Shown: positions 10,550 through 21,485 of the stretch, piece by piece
How positions within the stretch are numbered: position 1 is the stretch's first letter
Layout: each line of letters opens with the position of its first letter
From: Fluviicola sp.
GTDB lineage: Bacteria; Bacteroidota; Bacteroidia; Flavobacteriales_D; Crocinitomicaceae
NCBI GenBank assembly: GCA_029866325.1
Contig: JARWZO010000029.1
Coordinates: 62,001 to 126,000, forward strand
Length of the DNA stretch: 64,000 bases
Direction of reading: 5' to 3'
Made by a program: the position numbers and the translations under genes
Notes under the pieces: model-generated
What the model was told of the DNA's origin: nothing
The model's database searches: none
The model's input: only the letters and a program-made list of their open reading frames with translations

Positions 10550-11809
10550 ATGAAAGTTCTTCTTCGCAACGCAACGATTTTTGATCAACACTCTTCCCAC
10601 AGCGGTAAACAACAAGACTTATTGATCGAAGACGGAATCATTGCAGCGATAGCTCCTTCCATTACAGCCGATGACGCACTTGTTGTTGAAGGTGAAAACT
10701 TGCATGTTTCGCAAGGTTGGGTTGATTTAAAAGCACATTTGTGCGATCCCGGAGAAGAACATAAATCCACCATCGAGTCGGGCTTGGATGCCGCAGCTTT
10801 CGGAGGATTTACACATGTTGCTGCACTTCCTACCACAAAACCTGTAACTGACGGAAAAACAGCCGTTGAATACGTACTTCGTCGCTCAGAGAACAGTGTT
10901 AGCACTCTTCACCCAATGGGATGCATTACCCAGAAAAACGAGGGTGAGCATCTGGCTGAAATGTATGACATGTTCCAAAACGGCGTTCGTTTATTCTCTG
11001 ATGATCTTAGAACCGTTTCTGCAGGAATGATGTATCGCGCCTTATTATACAGCAAAAATTTCGGCGGAACAATCGTCGGTTTTTCGCGCGATGCCTCTAT
11101 TTCAGGAAAAGGAATGGTGAATGAAGGCGAAGCTTCTACCAAAACCGGATTAAAAGCCGATCCGATCATCGGAGAAGTCATCAACTTGGAACGCAACATC
11201 CGTTTATTGGAATACACCGAAGGACAATTACATGTAACCGGGCTTTCATCTGCTGCTGCGGTTGATTTGGTACGAAAAGCAAAAGCCACCGGATTATCCA
11301 TTACAGCTGATGTCCACGCACAACACTTGATTTTCAACGAAACTGCTGTATTAGACTTTGATGCAAACTTTAAGTTAATGCCGCCACTTCGCTCCGAATC
11401 AGATAGATTAGCATTATGGGAAGGCGTGAAAGACGGTACCATCGATTGTATTGTATCCGACCATAGACCCAACGATTCGGAAGAAACAGATGTGGAATTT
11501 GACCATGCAAACTTTGGCAACAGCACTTTGCAAACATTATTTGGGGAGTTACTCACATACGAAGCAACATCATTGCCTTGGATCATCAGTCGTTTAACAG
11601 AAGGTCCAAGAGATTTATTAGGCATTCAAAACCAGCCAATTGAAGTCGGAGGAAAAGCAGATCTCACGCTTTTTTCGCCCACAAAAAAATGGACATTCAC
11701 CCAGAATGACATTTTGATCGGCACAAAAAACTCACCGTTTGTTGGTAAAGAATTAACCGGATTTGTGTACGGTGTATTCAATAATGGTAAATTCGCGCTG
11801 AAAGATTAA
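10550..11809 (+). CDS. pyrC: dihydroorotase
   Basis: [56 protein letters not shown]; product [10 protein letters not shown]. Confidence 0.9.
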   Translation: MKVLLRNATIFDQHSSHSGKQQDLLIEDGIIAAIAPSITADDALVVEGENLHVSQGWVDLKAHLCDPGEEHKSTIESGLDAAAFGGFTHVAALPTTKPVTDGKTAVEYVLRRSENSVSTLHPMGCITQKNEGEHLAEMYDMFQNGVRLFSDDLRTVSAGMMYRALLYSKNFGGTIVGFSRDASISGKGMVNEGEASTKTGLKADPIIGEVINLERNIRLLEYTEGQLHVTGLSSAAAVDLVRKAKATGLSITADVHAQHLIFNETAVLDFDANFKLMPPLRSESDRLALWEGVKDGTIDCIVSDHRPNDSEETDVEFDHANFGNSTLQTLFGELLTYEATSLPWIISRLTEGPRDLLGIQNQPIEVGGKADLTLFSPTKKWTFTQNDILIGTKNSPFVGKELTGFVYGVFNNGKFALKD

Positions 11810-11813
11810 CCGA

Positions 11814-12371
11814 ATGTCTGGCAAAAAATCATTCTTACGCAACTTCTGGAAAGAGAAAAAAATGGTGGGCGCAATGAGCCCGAGCTCTCCGTTTTTGGCA
11901 AAAAAAATGCTCAAATCCATTGACTTTAGCGCGGTTCGCGTAATCGTGGAACTAGGTCCTGGAACGGGCGTTTTTACCCGCAGAATACTGGAACAATTGC
12001 ATCCTGAAGGTGTGTTATTGGTGTTTGAACTCAACGATAACTTCATGGAGTTGCTTCAAAAGGAATTTACCGACCCGAGAGTACACTTGATTCACGATTC
12101 GGCAGAAAAAATCGGTGAATACCTTACGAAATGCGGTTATTCAAAAGCAGACGTCGTACTTTCTTCGCTGCCGTTGGCAAACTTCCCGGTAGAACTTAAA
12201 AACCGCATCCTGCAGGAAAGTCATAATGTAATGACCGACAACTCGTTGTATGTGCAATTTCAGTATTCGTTGAATGCTAAAAAATCCATCAAAGGTATGT
12301 TTAGAGAAGTCGCCATAACCTTTACTCCTGCTAACTTCCCTCCTGCTTTTGTGTATACCTGCAAAAAGTAG
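11814..12371 (+). CDS. class I SAM-dependent methyltransferase (phospholipid N-methyltransferase / rRNA dimethylase-like)
   Basis: VRVIVELGPGTGVFTRRIL motif I; VVLSSLPLANFP. Confidence 0.8.
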   Translation: MSGKKSFLRNFWKEKKMVGAMSPSSPFLAKKMLKSIDFSAVRVIVELGPGTGVFTRRILEQLHPEGVLLVFELNDNFMELLQKEFTDPRVHLIHDSAEKIGEYLTKCGYSKADVVLSSLPLANFPVELKNRILQESHNVMTDNSLYVQFQYSLNAKKSIKGMFREVAITFTPANFPPAFVYTCKK

Positions 12372-12475
12372 CAGTGGGCTTTATTCTTGAATTCCTATTG
12401 ATATTTTTTTTCATCCGCACTTCAACAAAAATGTTGGATGAAACGTTAAATTTGTGTCCCTAGAAAATACAGACA

Positions 12476-13423
12476 ATGAGTGTAGAAAAAGTAAAATGCT
12501 TAATTATCGGATCCGGCCCAGCCGGATATACTGCCGCGATCTACGCTGCACGCGCTGAAATGAAACCTGTTATGTATGTTGGGCTTCAACCCGGCGGACA
12601 GCTAACAACAACCAACGAAGTAGAAAATTTCCCGGGATACCCTGAAGGAGTTACCGGACCTGAAATGATGATTCAACTCGAGGCTCAGGCAAAACGCTTT
12701 GAAACCGATGTTCGTGCCGGATTCATCGATAAAGTTGATTTCTCTGGCCCGATCCACAAATGCTGGACAGAAGACGGACATGAAATTCACGCTGAAACCG
12801 TGATTATTTCAACCGGTGCTTCAGCCAAATACCTTGGTTTACCTTCCGAACAAAAATATTTATTAAGCGGTGGCGGCGTTTCCGCATGTGCTGTTTGCGA
12901 CGGATTCTTTTACCGCGGACAAGAAGTAGTAATTGTTGGAGCCGGTGATTCTGCCTGCGAAGAAGCACACTACCTTTCTAAATTGTGTACCAAAGTTACC
13001 ATGTTGGTGCGTACGGATGTTTTCCGCGCTTCCAAAATCATGGCCGACCGTGTTCGCAATACGCCCAATATCACCATCCTTCACAACACCGAAACAGTTG
13101 AAGTGTTAGGAAACGACATGGGTGTAACCGGAGCCTTGGTTAAAAACAACGTCACAGGTGAAGAACAAACCATTCCTTGTACCGGATTTTTCGTAGCCAT
13201 CGGTCACAAACCGAACACAGATATTTTCAAAGATTACATCAATCTGGATGAAGTGGGTTACATCAAATATGAACAACCGGGAACTTCAAAAACCAATGTA
13301 GCCGGCGTATTTGTTGCCGGTGATGCCGCTGATAAAAATTACCGCCAAGCCATTACCGCTGCAGGAACAGGCTGTATGGCAGCATTGGATGCAGAACGTT
13401 ATTTAGCCGCGTTAGGGCATTAA
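12476..13423 (+). CDS. trxB: thioredoxin-disulfide reductase
   Basis: GSGPAGYTAAIYAARAEM; redox CAVCDGFFYRGQEVVIVGAGDSA. Confidence 0.97.
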   Translation: MSVEKVKCLIIGSGPAGYTAAIYAARAEMKPVMYVGLQPGGQLTTTNEVENFPGYPEGVTGPEMMIQLEAQAKRFETDVRAGFIDKVDFSGPIHKCWTEDGHEIHAETVIISTGASAKYLGLPSEQKYLLSGGGVSACAVCDGFFYRGQEVVIVGAGDSACEEAHYLSKLCTKVTMLVRTDVFRASKIMADRVRNTPNITILHNTETVEVLGNDMGVTGALVKNNVTGEEQTIPCTGFFVAIGHKPNTDIFKDYINLDEVGYIKYEQPGTSKTNVAGVFVAGDAADKNYRQAITAAGTGCMAALDAERYLAALGH

Positions 13424-13443
13424 TATCTCTTTAATTGGAACGA

Positions 13444-13471
13444 AACGTCGGATTTATTCGGCGTTTTTTTT
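13444..13471 (+). terminator. rho-independent terminator after trxB
   Basis: AACGTCG-gatttatt-CGGCGTT followed by a T run. Confidence 0.6.
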
Positions 13472-13500
13472 GTTAGTTTTATTGCCAAATAAATGCCAAT

Positions 13501-13872
13501 ATGCAACAACGAACCCTAGACGACCTCGATTACACACACGATGATTGGATCGAAAATCAGCTAATTGGAATGGAGCGACTTCCTGAAAAAGTAGCGCATG
13601 GATTGGTTGAAAAAGGAATTGAACTATCCGTTGCCCGCCACATGGTGCAACGAGTAGATCGAGCTATTAGAAAACGAAAAGCAAAAAAAGACATTTGGAT
13701 AGGTGCAGCTTGGTGCTTCGGTGGATTGGCGATTAGTCTCTTCACGTATACAATGGCAATGGAACGTGGTGGCAGCTATTACATGACGTGGGGTGCGGTG
13801 GTTTTTGGCGGTGTTCAAATGATCAGAGGATTGATCAATTACGGAAGTATTTCAAAAGAAATTGATTTTTAG
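13501..13872 (+). CDS. hypothetical protein with two predicted TM segments
   Basis: Complete ORF; IWIGAAWCFGGLAISLFTYTMAM and YYMTWGAVVFGGVQMIRGLI. Confidence 0.75.
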   Translation: MQQRTLDDLDYTHDDWIENQLIGMERLPEKVAHGLVEKGIELSVARHMVQRVDRAIRKRKAKKDIWIGAAWCFGGLAISLFTYTMAMERGGSYYMTWGAVVFGGVQMIRGLINYGSISKEIDF

Positions 13873-13883
13873 TTTTCAGAATG

Positions 13884-15152
13884 TCAAAGACTATTTTTCA
13901 TTCGTCTTTTCCATTGAATGATATTGAAAACCAGACTTAGCACTAAAATCAAGGCCAAAACCACAACCATAAAATTCTCATTAAAGTAACTTGTATTCTC
14001 ATTCGGATACAAGTCACTTTTCACAATGATTCCATCACTATTAATTGCCATCTGTTGTGGTGAAAAACATCTTGTGTGGTTACCAATTCCCAACTGACCA
14101 GACGGATTATCTCCACAAGTAACTATTTCCCCCTTATTATTGACGGCAATAGACTGAAAACAACCTCCTCCGATTTCGTTAATCCCAGTCAATTTTGGGA
14201 TACGAACAGGAAATGAACGACCAACAGTGTCGCCCAAACCAAGCATGCCATACTGATTTTTGCCCCACCCCCAAACTTGGTAATTCTCGTCTATGGCTAG
14301 TGAATGCCAACTTCCGCAAGCGATTTTAATGAATTTGGGTAGTCCTTTCAAACGTGTGGGTCTCGGGAAATTTTTCAAATGATCTTTAGATGGATAATCG
14401 GCGCCCCACATCCAGATGTTTCCTTCGTAATCTAATGCAACAGAATGATTCCAACCAACTGCAATTTGTTTGATTTTAGGTATTCCAGCAATTCTAAACG
14501 CATGAACATAAAAATCCTTTCCGTTTTCACGCAGTTGATTGGACGAATTTGCTCCCCATCCCCAAACTGAACCATCTTTTTTTAACGCCAATGTGTGATA
14601 GCCAACCGAAGCAATACTTTGTACCCCTGAAAGTTCTGAAACAATTCCATCAGATGTTTGTAAAACACGTGTAGGCCACTCACTGTGTTCACGCGTTCCA
14701 TTACCCAATTCCGCAAATAGATTATGTCCCCATGCCCACACGGAACCATCCGATTTCAAAGCCACGGTATGCCAATGACCTCCTTCTGCTGTTACAAAAT
14801 CTCTATGGTTTTCAAGTCGCTGTGGAATAAGAGCGTCATCAATTGTTTTGGTTCCTAACTGCCCATAATTGTTCCTTCCCCATAGATACAAATATCCGGC
14901 TTTGTCAATGGCCATACTATGGTCATATCCTCTGGATATCACTTTAATATTTTCAAGACCCGGTACACGCAAAGGTACTTTTGAATTAACCGTCGAATTA
15001 TTTCCTAATTGTCCGAAAACATTTCTTCCTGATGCCCAAACATGTCCTTTTTTATCTAAAATGAGCGAATGGCCATTCCCGGCATCAACTGATTGAGCAA
15101 CTAAAACCGAAGTAAAGAGTAGAGCAAGAAGTGATAGTGAAAGTCGCAACAT
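13884..15152 (-). CDS. RCC1-repeat (regulator of chromosome condensation-like) secreted/membrane protein
   Basis: Repeated G.GHSLILDKKGHVWASGRNVFGQLGNN / HTVALKSDGSVWAWGHN units; N-terminal signal and C-terminal TM. Confidence 0.9.
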   Translation of the reverse strand: MLRLSLSLLALLFTSVLVAQSVDAGNGHSLILDKKGHVWASGRNVFGQLGNNSTVNSKVPLRVPGLENIKVISRGYDHSMAIDKAGYLYLWGRNNYGQLGTKTIDDALIPQRLENHRDFVTAEGGHWHTVALKSDGSVWAWGHNLFAELGNGTREHSEWPTRVLQTSDGIVSELSGVQSIASVGYHTLALKKDGSVWGWGANSSNQLRENGKDFYVHAFRIAGIPKIKQIAVGWNHSVALDYEGNIWMWGADYPSKDHLKNFPRPTRLKGLPKFIKIACGSWHSLAIDENYQVWGWGKNQYGMLGLGDTVGRSFPVRIPKLTGINEIGGGCFQSIAVNNKGEIVTCGDNPSGQLGIGNHTRCFSPQQMAINSDGIIVKSDLYPNENTSYFNENFMVVVLALILVLSLVFNIIQWKRRMKNSL

Positions 15153-15279
15153 CCAACTTTAATTTTAATCATTGTAGATTGATCAATAACTCGGAATACA
15201 AAACAATATTGCTTAACGAATGTGATCAATGAAATAAATTATCTTTGGAACTTTTAGCTCTGCTAAATAGTTGCTGTAA

Positions 15280-16719
15280 ATGTTATTCAACTCGCTAGAT
15301 TTCGCTTGGTTTTTACCCCTTGTATTTCTGCTCTACTGGTTTGTAGTGAAGGGAAAACCGCGCTTGCAAAACATCCTTCTATTAGTTGCCAGCTATTATT
15401 TTTACGCTTGTTGGGATTATCGTTTTCTATTCCTCTTGCTCTTTTCCACCTTGTTGGATTATTTCACCGGAATCAAAATGGCCGATGCCGGCAATCAAGC
15501 TCGGAAAAAGTTTTGGTTTTGGCTCAGTATCTCTATCAATCTTGGGTTTTTAGGTGTTTTTAAATACTACAACTTTTTTGCTGACTCATTTGCCGAAGCC
15601 GTTGGTGTTTTCGGATGGAAGGTAAGTCCATGGACACTTGACGTGATCTTGCCTGTAGGAATTTCTTTCTATACCTTTCACGGACTTTCTTATGTCATCG
15701 ATATTTACAAAGACCGTATCAAACCCGAGAAAAACTTCATTGACTACGGTGTTTTCGTAAGCTTTTTTCCACTTCTTGTTGCCGGTCCGATAGAGCGCGC
15801 CACACACTTGCTTCCCCAAATTCAACGTCAACGAACATTTGATTATGCTCAAGCAGTCAACGGATTGCGTCAGATTTTGTGGGGATTATTCAAAAAAGTA
15901 GTGATTGCCGACGGTTGCGCCGAATATGCCGATCTAATTTTCAACGATTCCGATATGTATTCGGGAAGTACCTTGGTCTTAGGAGCGGTATTTTTCGCCA
16001 TTCAGATTTATGGTGATTTCTCAGGATATTCAGACATTGCCTTGGGAACAGCCCGCTTATTTGGCGTAGAACTCTTGCGTAACTTCGCGTTCCCCTACTT
16101 CTCGCGCGATATCGCCGAATTTTGGCGCAGGTGGCACATTTCGCTTTCTACCTGGTTCAGAGATTACCTCTACATTCCCTTGGGTGGAAGTCAGGGCGGT
16201 TTGGGTAAGAAAATCAGGAACACGTTTATCATCTTTCTGGTCAGCGGTTTCTGGCATGGTGCCAATTGGACCTTCATTTGCTGGGGAGCATTGAATGCAA
16301 TGTATTTCCTACCCTTACTCCTTTCGAATAAAAACCGGAACAATATCGAAATCATAGGACAAGGGAAAATACTTCCTTCATTCATAGAATTCATCAAAAT
16401 GATCGGAACTTTTGCTTTGGTAACCATAGCTTGGGTTTTCTTCCGTGCCGAAAGCGTAGAACATGCCTTGACCTACATCGGCGATATTTTCCATAAGAAC
16501 TTGTTTCAACCACCGAAAGTGATGTCGGTACTCATGATTATCCTGGTAGTTTTTATGCTGATCATTGAATGGTTTGGTCGCGAACGACAATACGCCCTTG
16601 AACGATTCGGTTTCCGGTGGCCTCGTTTTGTACGTTGGACCTTCTATTCGTTCATCATCTTCCTGATCGGAATGTTCATGCAAACCGAAGAAACACCGTT
16701 CATTTACTTTCAGTTTTAG
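15280..16719 (+). CDS. MBOAT family O-acyltransferase
   Basis: AGPIERATHLLPQI, FPYFSRDIAEFWRRWHISLSTWFRDYLYIPLGG, SGFWHGANWTFICWG. Confidence 0.95.
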   Translation: MLFNSLDFAWFLPLVFLLYWFVVKGKPRLQNILLLVASYYFYACWDYRFLFLLLFSTLLDYFTGIKMADAGNQARKKFWFWLSISINLGFLGVFKYYNFFADSFAEAVGVFGWKVSPWTLDVILPVGISFYTFHGLSYVIDIYKDRIKPEKNFIDYGVFVSFFPLLVAGPIERATHLLPQIQRQRTFDYAQAVNGLRQILWGLFKKVVIADGCAEYADLIFNDSDMYSGSTLVLGAVFFAIQIYGDFSGYSDIALGTARLFGVELLRNFAFPYFSRDIAEFWRRWHISLSTWFRDYLYIPLGGSQGGLGKKIRNTFIIFLVSGFWHGANWTFICWGALNAMYFLPLLLSNKNRNNIEIIGQGKILPSFIEFIKMIGTFALVTIAWVFFRAESVEHALTYIGDIFHKNLFQPPKVMSVLMIILVVFMLIIEWFGRERQYALERFGFRWPRFVRWTFYSFIIFLIGMFMQTEETPFIYFQF

Positions 16720-16721
16720 CT

Positions 16722-17666
16722 ATGAAACAGTTCCTGCTCAACATACTGAAATTTCTTCCGCTCGCTGCAGTGTTTTATATACTAATGGTGATTTTTTGGG
16801 GTGATTTTATGCCTGAACGCTACAAAAAAAACCTCATTTACAATCGCGGATCTTTCGGACATACGCTCTCACGACTTAATGATGCTGCTAACACAAAAGA
16901 TGTCGACGTACTTTTTTTGGGCGCTTCCACCTGTTACCGTGGTTTTGATACACGTTATTTCGAATCGAAAGGGTTTGTTTCGTTTAATCTCGGTTCAAGC
17001 AGTCAAACACCGATCAACACACACCAATTGTTAAAGCGTTATTTGCGCCAACTAAAGCCCAAACTAGTTGTTTACGAGGTCTATCCCGAGACGTTTCAAA
17101 TCGATGGCGTAGAATCGACTCTCGACATAACAGCGAATGATCGTGTTGATCTTTATTCCGCTCAAATGGTTTTCAAAACCCTGAATGCAAAGACCTTGAA
17201 CACCTACATTTATGCTTCGTATCGTCAGTTGGCCGGAAAAAACGACTTATCTCGACAACCGAAACGTCGCGAAACAGACACGTATATTGATCGAAACGGA
17301 TTTGTGGAGCGCGATTTAACCTATTTCAAATACCTTACTTACAAAAACGAGGTGAAAAATGGAAAAGTGATCAAGAAAGAATGGATCATTCGACCGGAGC
17401 AACAAGCTGCTTTTGAAGCGACTATTGCTTTACTGAAAGCTGAAAAAATACCATTTGTATTGGTCCGCGCACCAATTACTTCACGGTTGAATGATTCGTA
17501 TGAAAACAACGCTGAATTTGAGGCGTATATTCAGCAACATGGGCGCTACTACAATTTTAACAAGCGATTGCAGCTGAATGATTCACTGGATTTTTACGAT
17601 GCAGTGCATTTGAACCGAAATGGTGTGAAGGTGTTTAATGAGGCTTTGTACAAGCAATTGAAGTAG
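16722..17666 (+). CDS. hypothetical membrane-anchored protein, SGNH/DHHW-like partner of the MBOAT
   Basis: Start MKQFLLNILKFLPLAAVFYILMVIFWG; DVLFLGASTCYRGFDTRYF (GxS) and late DAVHLNRNGVKVFNEAL (DxxH). Start chosen at 16722 rather than 16617, which overlaps the MBOAT. Confidence 0.75.
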   Translation: MKQFLLNILKFLPLAAVFYILMVIFWGDFMPERYKKNLIYNRGSFGHTLSRLNDAANTKDVDVLFLGASTCYRGFDTRYFESKGFVSFNLGSSSQTPINTHQLLKRYLRQLKPKLVVYEVYPETFQIDGVESTLDITANDRVDLYSAQMVFKTLNAKTLNTYIYASYRQLAGKNDLSRQPKRRETDTYIDRNGFVERDLTYFKYLTYKNEVKNGKVIKKEWIIRPEQQAAFEATIALLKAEKIPFVLVRAPITSRLNDSYENNAEFEAYIQQHGRYYNFNKRLQLNDSLDFYDAVHLNRNGVKVFNEALYKQLK

Positions 17667-17879
17667 TTATTGGAGGGGCTTTATTATGCGTTATGTATTT
17701 CAGTAATATTGCGGGATTACTGAATTTAAATCGCTTAAAAAGAGTTGTTTATAATTCAAACACCAGCGATTCAATTAAAAAAAAAACTAATTTTATCTAA
17801 CGGTTCGTAATACTGTGTCAGCCTCAGGATGATTGCAAATTTGCGAATTCCCAAATTCGGGAATTTCAACCCGAAATTT

Positions 17880-18575
17880 TCAAATCGAATCGATTAAATC
17901 ATTCGGCTTATGAAAATCAAAATCCGACACCACTTGCCGCTTCAATTTATTTTCTAAAGCTCGAATCTGCCTTACAAACCTTATTTTGCAAAGAATATAG
18001 ATTACGGATGATATCTGAACGACAAGGCTTGTAACACCTACTATCTCAATCAATTGATCCAAATATCTAGAAAACGAAATCACGAATATAATCACTGAGA
18101 AAATCCAACTAAATATCCAAAGCACCTTCATATCATTGATTGTACGATTCATTTTCTTTAGTTCAAGTGCATTTGATTCACCTGTTAGTTCTAGTTCAGA
18201 AGAATATAGACTTTTTAAAATTCTAAATGGCAAATAAAGATTTACTATTGGAATAAACCACGCCCAAACAATCGAACTTTTAGCATGTAATCCTTCTTTT
18301 TTAAGCAAATGAACATTACTGTATGAGCGATACAACCAACTGAAAAAGATACAATTCCAACTAATATAGAGCACAAAGTAACATCCGTTAACATATAGTC
18401 TTAGTGGTTTTACCAAATCGAAAAAACGCATCCAAAGTTCAATTCTATCGAACAAATTCAACACAAAAAGTATGCAAAGTTCTAATGCTATAAAAGAAGA
18501 AACAATAAACATCCCCCAAAGCAAACGTTCGTTCCAAATTGACAGTTTGGTGTTATCATTCAATCGATCCATCAC
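17880..18575 (-). CDS. DUF4328-like membrane protein
   Basis: Multiple TM; HAKSSIVWAWFIPIVNLYLPFRILKSLY. Confidence 0.65.
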   Translation of the reverse strand: MMDRLNDNTKLSIWNERLLWGMFIVSSFIALELCILFVLNLFDRIELWMRFFDLVKPLRLYVNGCYFVLYISWNCIFFSWLYRSYSNVHLLKKEGLHAKSSIVWAWFIPIVNLYLPFRILKSLYSSELELTGESNALELKKMNRTINDMKVLWIFSWIFSVIIFVISFSRYLDQLIEIVGVTSLVVQISSVIYILCKIRFVRQIRALENKLKRQVVSDFDFHKPNDLIDSI

Positions 18576-19222
18576 CTCACCGTTTTCTCCAACATCGGAA
18601 CAAAACTGAAATTCCCGAACATTTCTTCGGTGTATTCGGTTTCGGAAACGCGCTCGATGCGCAACATTTGCTGCTGATCCAAATCACCGACCGGAATAAT
18701 GAGTACGCCACCGATTTTAAGTTGCGAAAGCAATTGCTGAGGTACTTCAGGCGCTCCGCAAGTCACCAACACCTTGTCAAATGGCGCATAAGTCGCTTTT
18801 CCTTCGTAGCCGTCTCCAAAAAACAATTTGGGAGTAAATCCCAATTGATCAATGATTTTCTTGGCTTTTAAATGCAATTCTTTGTGACGTTCGATTGAAA
18901 ACACCTTGGCGCCCAACACACACAAAATACTGGTTTGAAAACCCGATCCGGTGCCAATTTCCAATACTTTATCACCCCGTTTCAATTCCAATAAACTTGT
19001 TTGAAATGCTACTGTGTACGGATGAGAAATCGTTTGTCCCGACCCAATTTGAAACGGCATGTTCGAATAGGCTTGTTGCTCAAATACCAAATCGAGGAAA
19101 TAATGACGCGGAACCGCATCGAACGCCGTTAAAATTCGTTCATCCGTTATTCCTTTTTTCCGCAACTCGTCTATCAGCTGCTTGCGCATTCCCTTGTGTT
19201 TGTATGTATCTTGCATCACCAC
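18572..19222 (-). CDS. pcm: protein-L-isoaspartate O-methyltransferase
   Basis: ISHPYTVAFQTSLLELKRGDKVLEIGTGSGFQTSILC; FDKVLVTCGAPEVPQ. Confidence 0.93.
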   Translation of the reverse strand: MVMQDTYKHKGMRKQLIDELRKKGITDERILTAFDAVPRHYFLDLVFEQQAYSNMPFQIGSGQTISHPYTVAFQTSLLELKRGDKVLEIGTGSGFQTSILCVLGAKVFSIERHKELHLKAKKIIDQLGFTPKLFFGDGYEGKATYAPFDKVLVTCGAPEVPQQLLSQLKIGGVLIIPVGDLDQQQMLRIERVSETEYTEEMFGNFSFVPMLEKTVR

Positions 19223-19316
19223 AAAAATAAGCGCTTTCCAGCCAGTCGAATCATTTCCACAAAGAATGTTTCTACAACGAATTGTGTATATTTGGATCGC
19301 TATTAATTAAGTATCC

Positions 19317-20960
19317 ATGGCTATCGATCCAAAAGAATTGGAATTCAACAAGAACGACGATGAAATGCGCATGAAAATCTCGCGTATGGAATCTGAATTG
19401 TCAAAAATCATGAAAGGCGGAGGCGAAAAACGCATTGCTGCTTTACATGAAAAAGGAAAAATGACCGCTCGCGAGCGTATTGACCTCCTACTCGACCCGA
19501 ACACCCCTCGGTTTGAAGTTGGAGCTTTCGCAGGAATGGGCATGTATGAAGAACACGGTGGCTGTCCAAGTGCCGGTGTTGTAGTTGTAATCGGTTTTGT
19601 TTCCAAAAAACAATGCATTGTAGTGGCCAATGATGCTACCGTGAAAGCCGGAGCATGGTTCCCCATTACCGGAAAGAAAAACCTTCGTGCGCAAGAAATT
19701 GCCATGGAAAACCGTTTACCGATCATTTATTTGGTCGATTCCGCCGGTGTTTATTTGCCAATGCAAGACGAAATTTTCCCGGATAAAGAACACTTCGGAC
19801 GCATTTTCCGCAACAATGCTGTTATGAGCTCTATGGGAATCACCCAAATTGCTGCCGTAATGGGAAGTTGTGTGGCCGGTGGCGCTTATTTGCCGATTAT
19901 GTCGGATGAATCGTTGATCGTAGACAAAACGGGAACGATCTTTTTGGCAGGTTCTTATCTGGTGAAAGCCGCAATCGGTGAAACAATCGATAATGAAACA
20001 CTTGGCGGAGCTACTACGCATACTGAAATTTCAGGCGTATGCGATTATAAGGTAGCCAACGATGAAGAATGTTTGATGACCATTCGCAAAATGATGGGAC
20101 AAATCGGCGCATCGGAAACTGCCGGTTTTGATCGTATTGAAACAGTGGCTCCGAAAGAAGAAGCGAAACGCGTTTACGGTGTATTGCCGTCTGAACGCGC
20201 AAAACCATATAATGTGATGAATATCCTGGATTCTATCGTAGATGAAGGAAGTATCACCGAATACAAAGGCGATTACGGAAAAACCATTGTGTGTTCCTAC
20301 GCACGTATCGACGGTTGGAGTGTTGGAATTGTAGCCAATCAGCGTGAATTGTCGAAAAATGCCAAAGGCGAAATGCAGTTTGGTGGTGTGATTTACAACG
20401 ATTCGGCTGACAAAGCTGCTCGTTTCATCATGAATTGCAACCAAAAGAACATTCCGTTGGTGTTTTTTCAGGACGTTTCCGGATTCATGGTCGGTTCCAA
20501 ATCAGAACACGCAGGTATCATCAAAGACGGAGCAAAAATGGTGAATGCAATGGCCAATTCGGTTGTTCCGAAATTTACCGTAGTGATCGGTAATTCTTAC
20601 GGTGCCGGGAATTATGCCATGTGCGGAAAAGCCTACGATCCTCGTTTGATCGTTGGTTGGCCGACAGCAGAAGTTGCCGTAATGAGTGGCGCTGCAGCAG
20701 CAAAAACATTGTTACAGATTGAAGTCGCTTCGTTGAAGTCGCGTGGTGAAACCATCACTTCTGAACGCGAAAAAGAACTCTTCGACACCATCAAAGCACG
20801 TTACGATGAACAAATCTCTCCCTACTACGCAGCTTCGCGTTTGTGGTTAGATGCCATCATCGATCCGGCTAAAACACGTGAATTCCTATCCATCGGAATA
20901 GCAATGGCAAGTCACAAAAAGGCTGAAAAACCCTACAACGTTGGAGTAATACAAACCTGA
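19317..20960 (+). CDS. acyl-CoA carboxylase carboxyltransferase (beta) subunit
   Basis: Carboxyltransferase domain: GGCPSAGVVVVIG, PLVFFQDVSGFMVGSKSEHAGIIKDGAKMV, IGNSYGAGNYAMCGKAYDPRLIVGWPTAEVAVM. Confidence 0.93.
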   Translation: MAIDPKELEFNKNDDEMRMKISRMESELSKIMKGGGEKRIAALHEKGKMTARERIDLLLDPNTPRFEVGAFAGMGMYEEHGGCPSAGVVVVIGFVSKKQCIVVANDATVKAGAWFPITGKKNLRAQEIAMENRLPIIYLVDSAGVYLPMQDEIFPDKEHFGRIFRNNAVMSSMGITQIAAVMGSCVAGGAYLPIMSDESLIVDKTGTIFLAGSYLVKAAIGETIDNETLGGATTHTEISGVCDYKVANDEECLMTIRKMMGQIGASETAGFDRIETVAPKEEAKRVYGVLPSERAKPYNVMNILDSIVDEGSITEYKGDYGKTIVCSYARIDGWSVGIVANQRELSKNAKGEMQFGGVIYNDSADKAARFIMNCNQKNIPLVFFQDVSGFMVGSKSEHAGIIKDGAKMVNAMANSVVPKFTVVIGNSYGAGNYAMCGKAYDPRLIVGWPTAEVAVMSGAAAAKTLLQIEVASLKSRGETITSEREKELFDTIKARYDEQISPYYAASRLWLDAIIDPAKTREFLSIGIAMASHKKAEKPYNVGVIQT

Positions 20961-21027
20961 AAAACGTGAAATCAACAAGGTTTCATCCTTTACAATTTTA
21001 CATTTTCAATTTATAATTAAAACAAAC

Positions 21028-21480
21028 ATGCACTTAGATTGGCAATTTAAACCTTACAAAGAATTAAGTCTGAATGAATTTCACGACATCATTGCATTGC
21101 GCCTGAAAGCTTTTGTGGTTGAGCAAAATTGTACTTACCTCGATTTGGATGGTAAAGACAAAAAATCGTATCACCTCTTGCTTCGCGACGGAAAAGGCGA
21201 CGTCATTGCCACAGCTCGCATCCTTCCTCCGGGATTGGCTTACGAAGAAGTGGCTATCGGTCGTGTGGTACTGAACAATGATTTCCGTGGAGAAGGTGTT
21301 GGAATTGAACTCATGGAACGTTGCGTGCGTTTTGCCCATGAAGAATTTGGGGTAGTTCCTATTCGCATTTCCGCTCAAAAGCACCTCGAATCCTTTTACA
21401 ATAAAACAGGCTTTACTTCAACCGGAAAAGAATACCTCGAAGACGAGATTCCACACGTTGAAATGCTTTTAATTCCATAA
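21028..21480 (+). CDS. GNAT family N-acetyltransferase, ElaA-like
   Basis: LRLKAFVVEQNCTYLDLDGKDKKSYHLL; AIGRVVLNNDFRGEGVGIELMERC. Confidence 0.85.
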   Translation: MHLDWQFKPYKELSLNEFHDIIALRLKAFVVEQNCTYLDLDGKDKKSYHLLLRDGKGDVIATARILPPGLAYEEVAIGRVVLNNDFRGEGVGIELMERCVRFAHEEFGVVPIRISAQKHLESFYNKTGFTSTGKEYLEDEIPHVEMLLIP

Positions 21481-21485
21481 GACCA

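Noticed and set aside
10909-11625. 238-aa minus-strand ORF antisense to pyrC
   Set aside because: Low-complexity Ser-rich translation, fully antisense to a well-supported dihydroorotase; typical shadow ORF.
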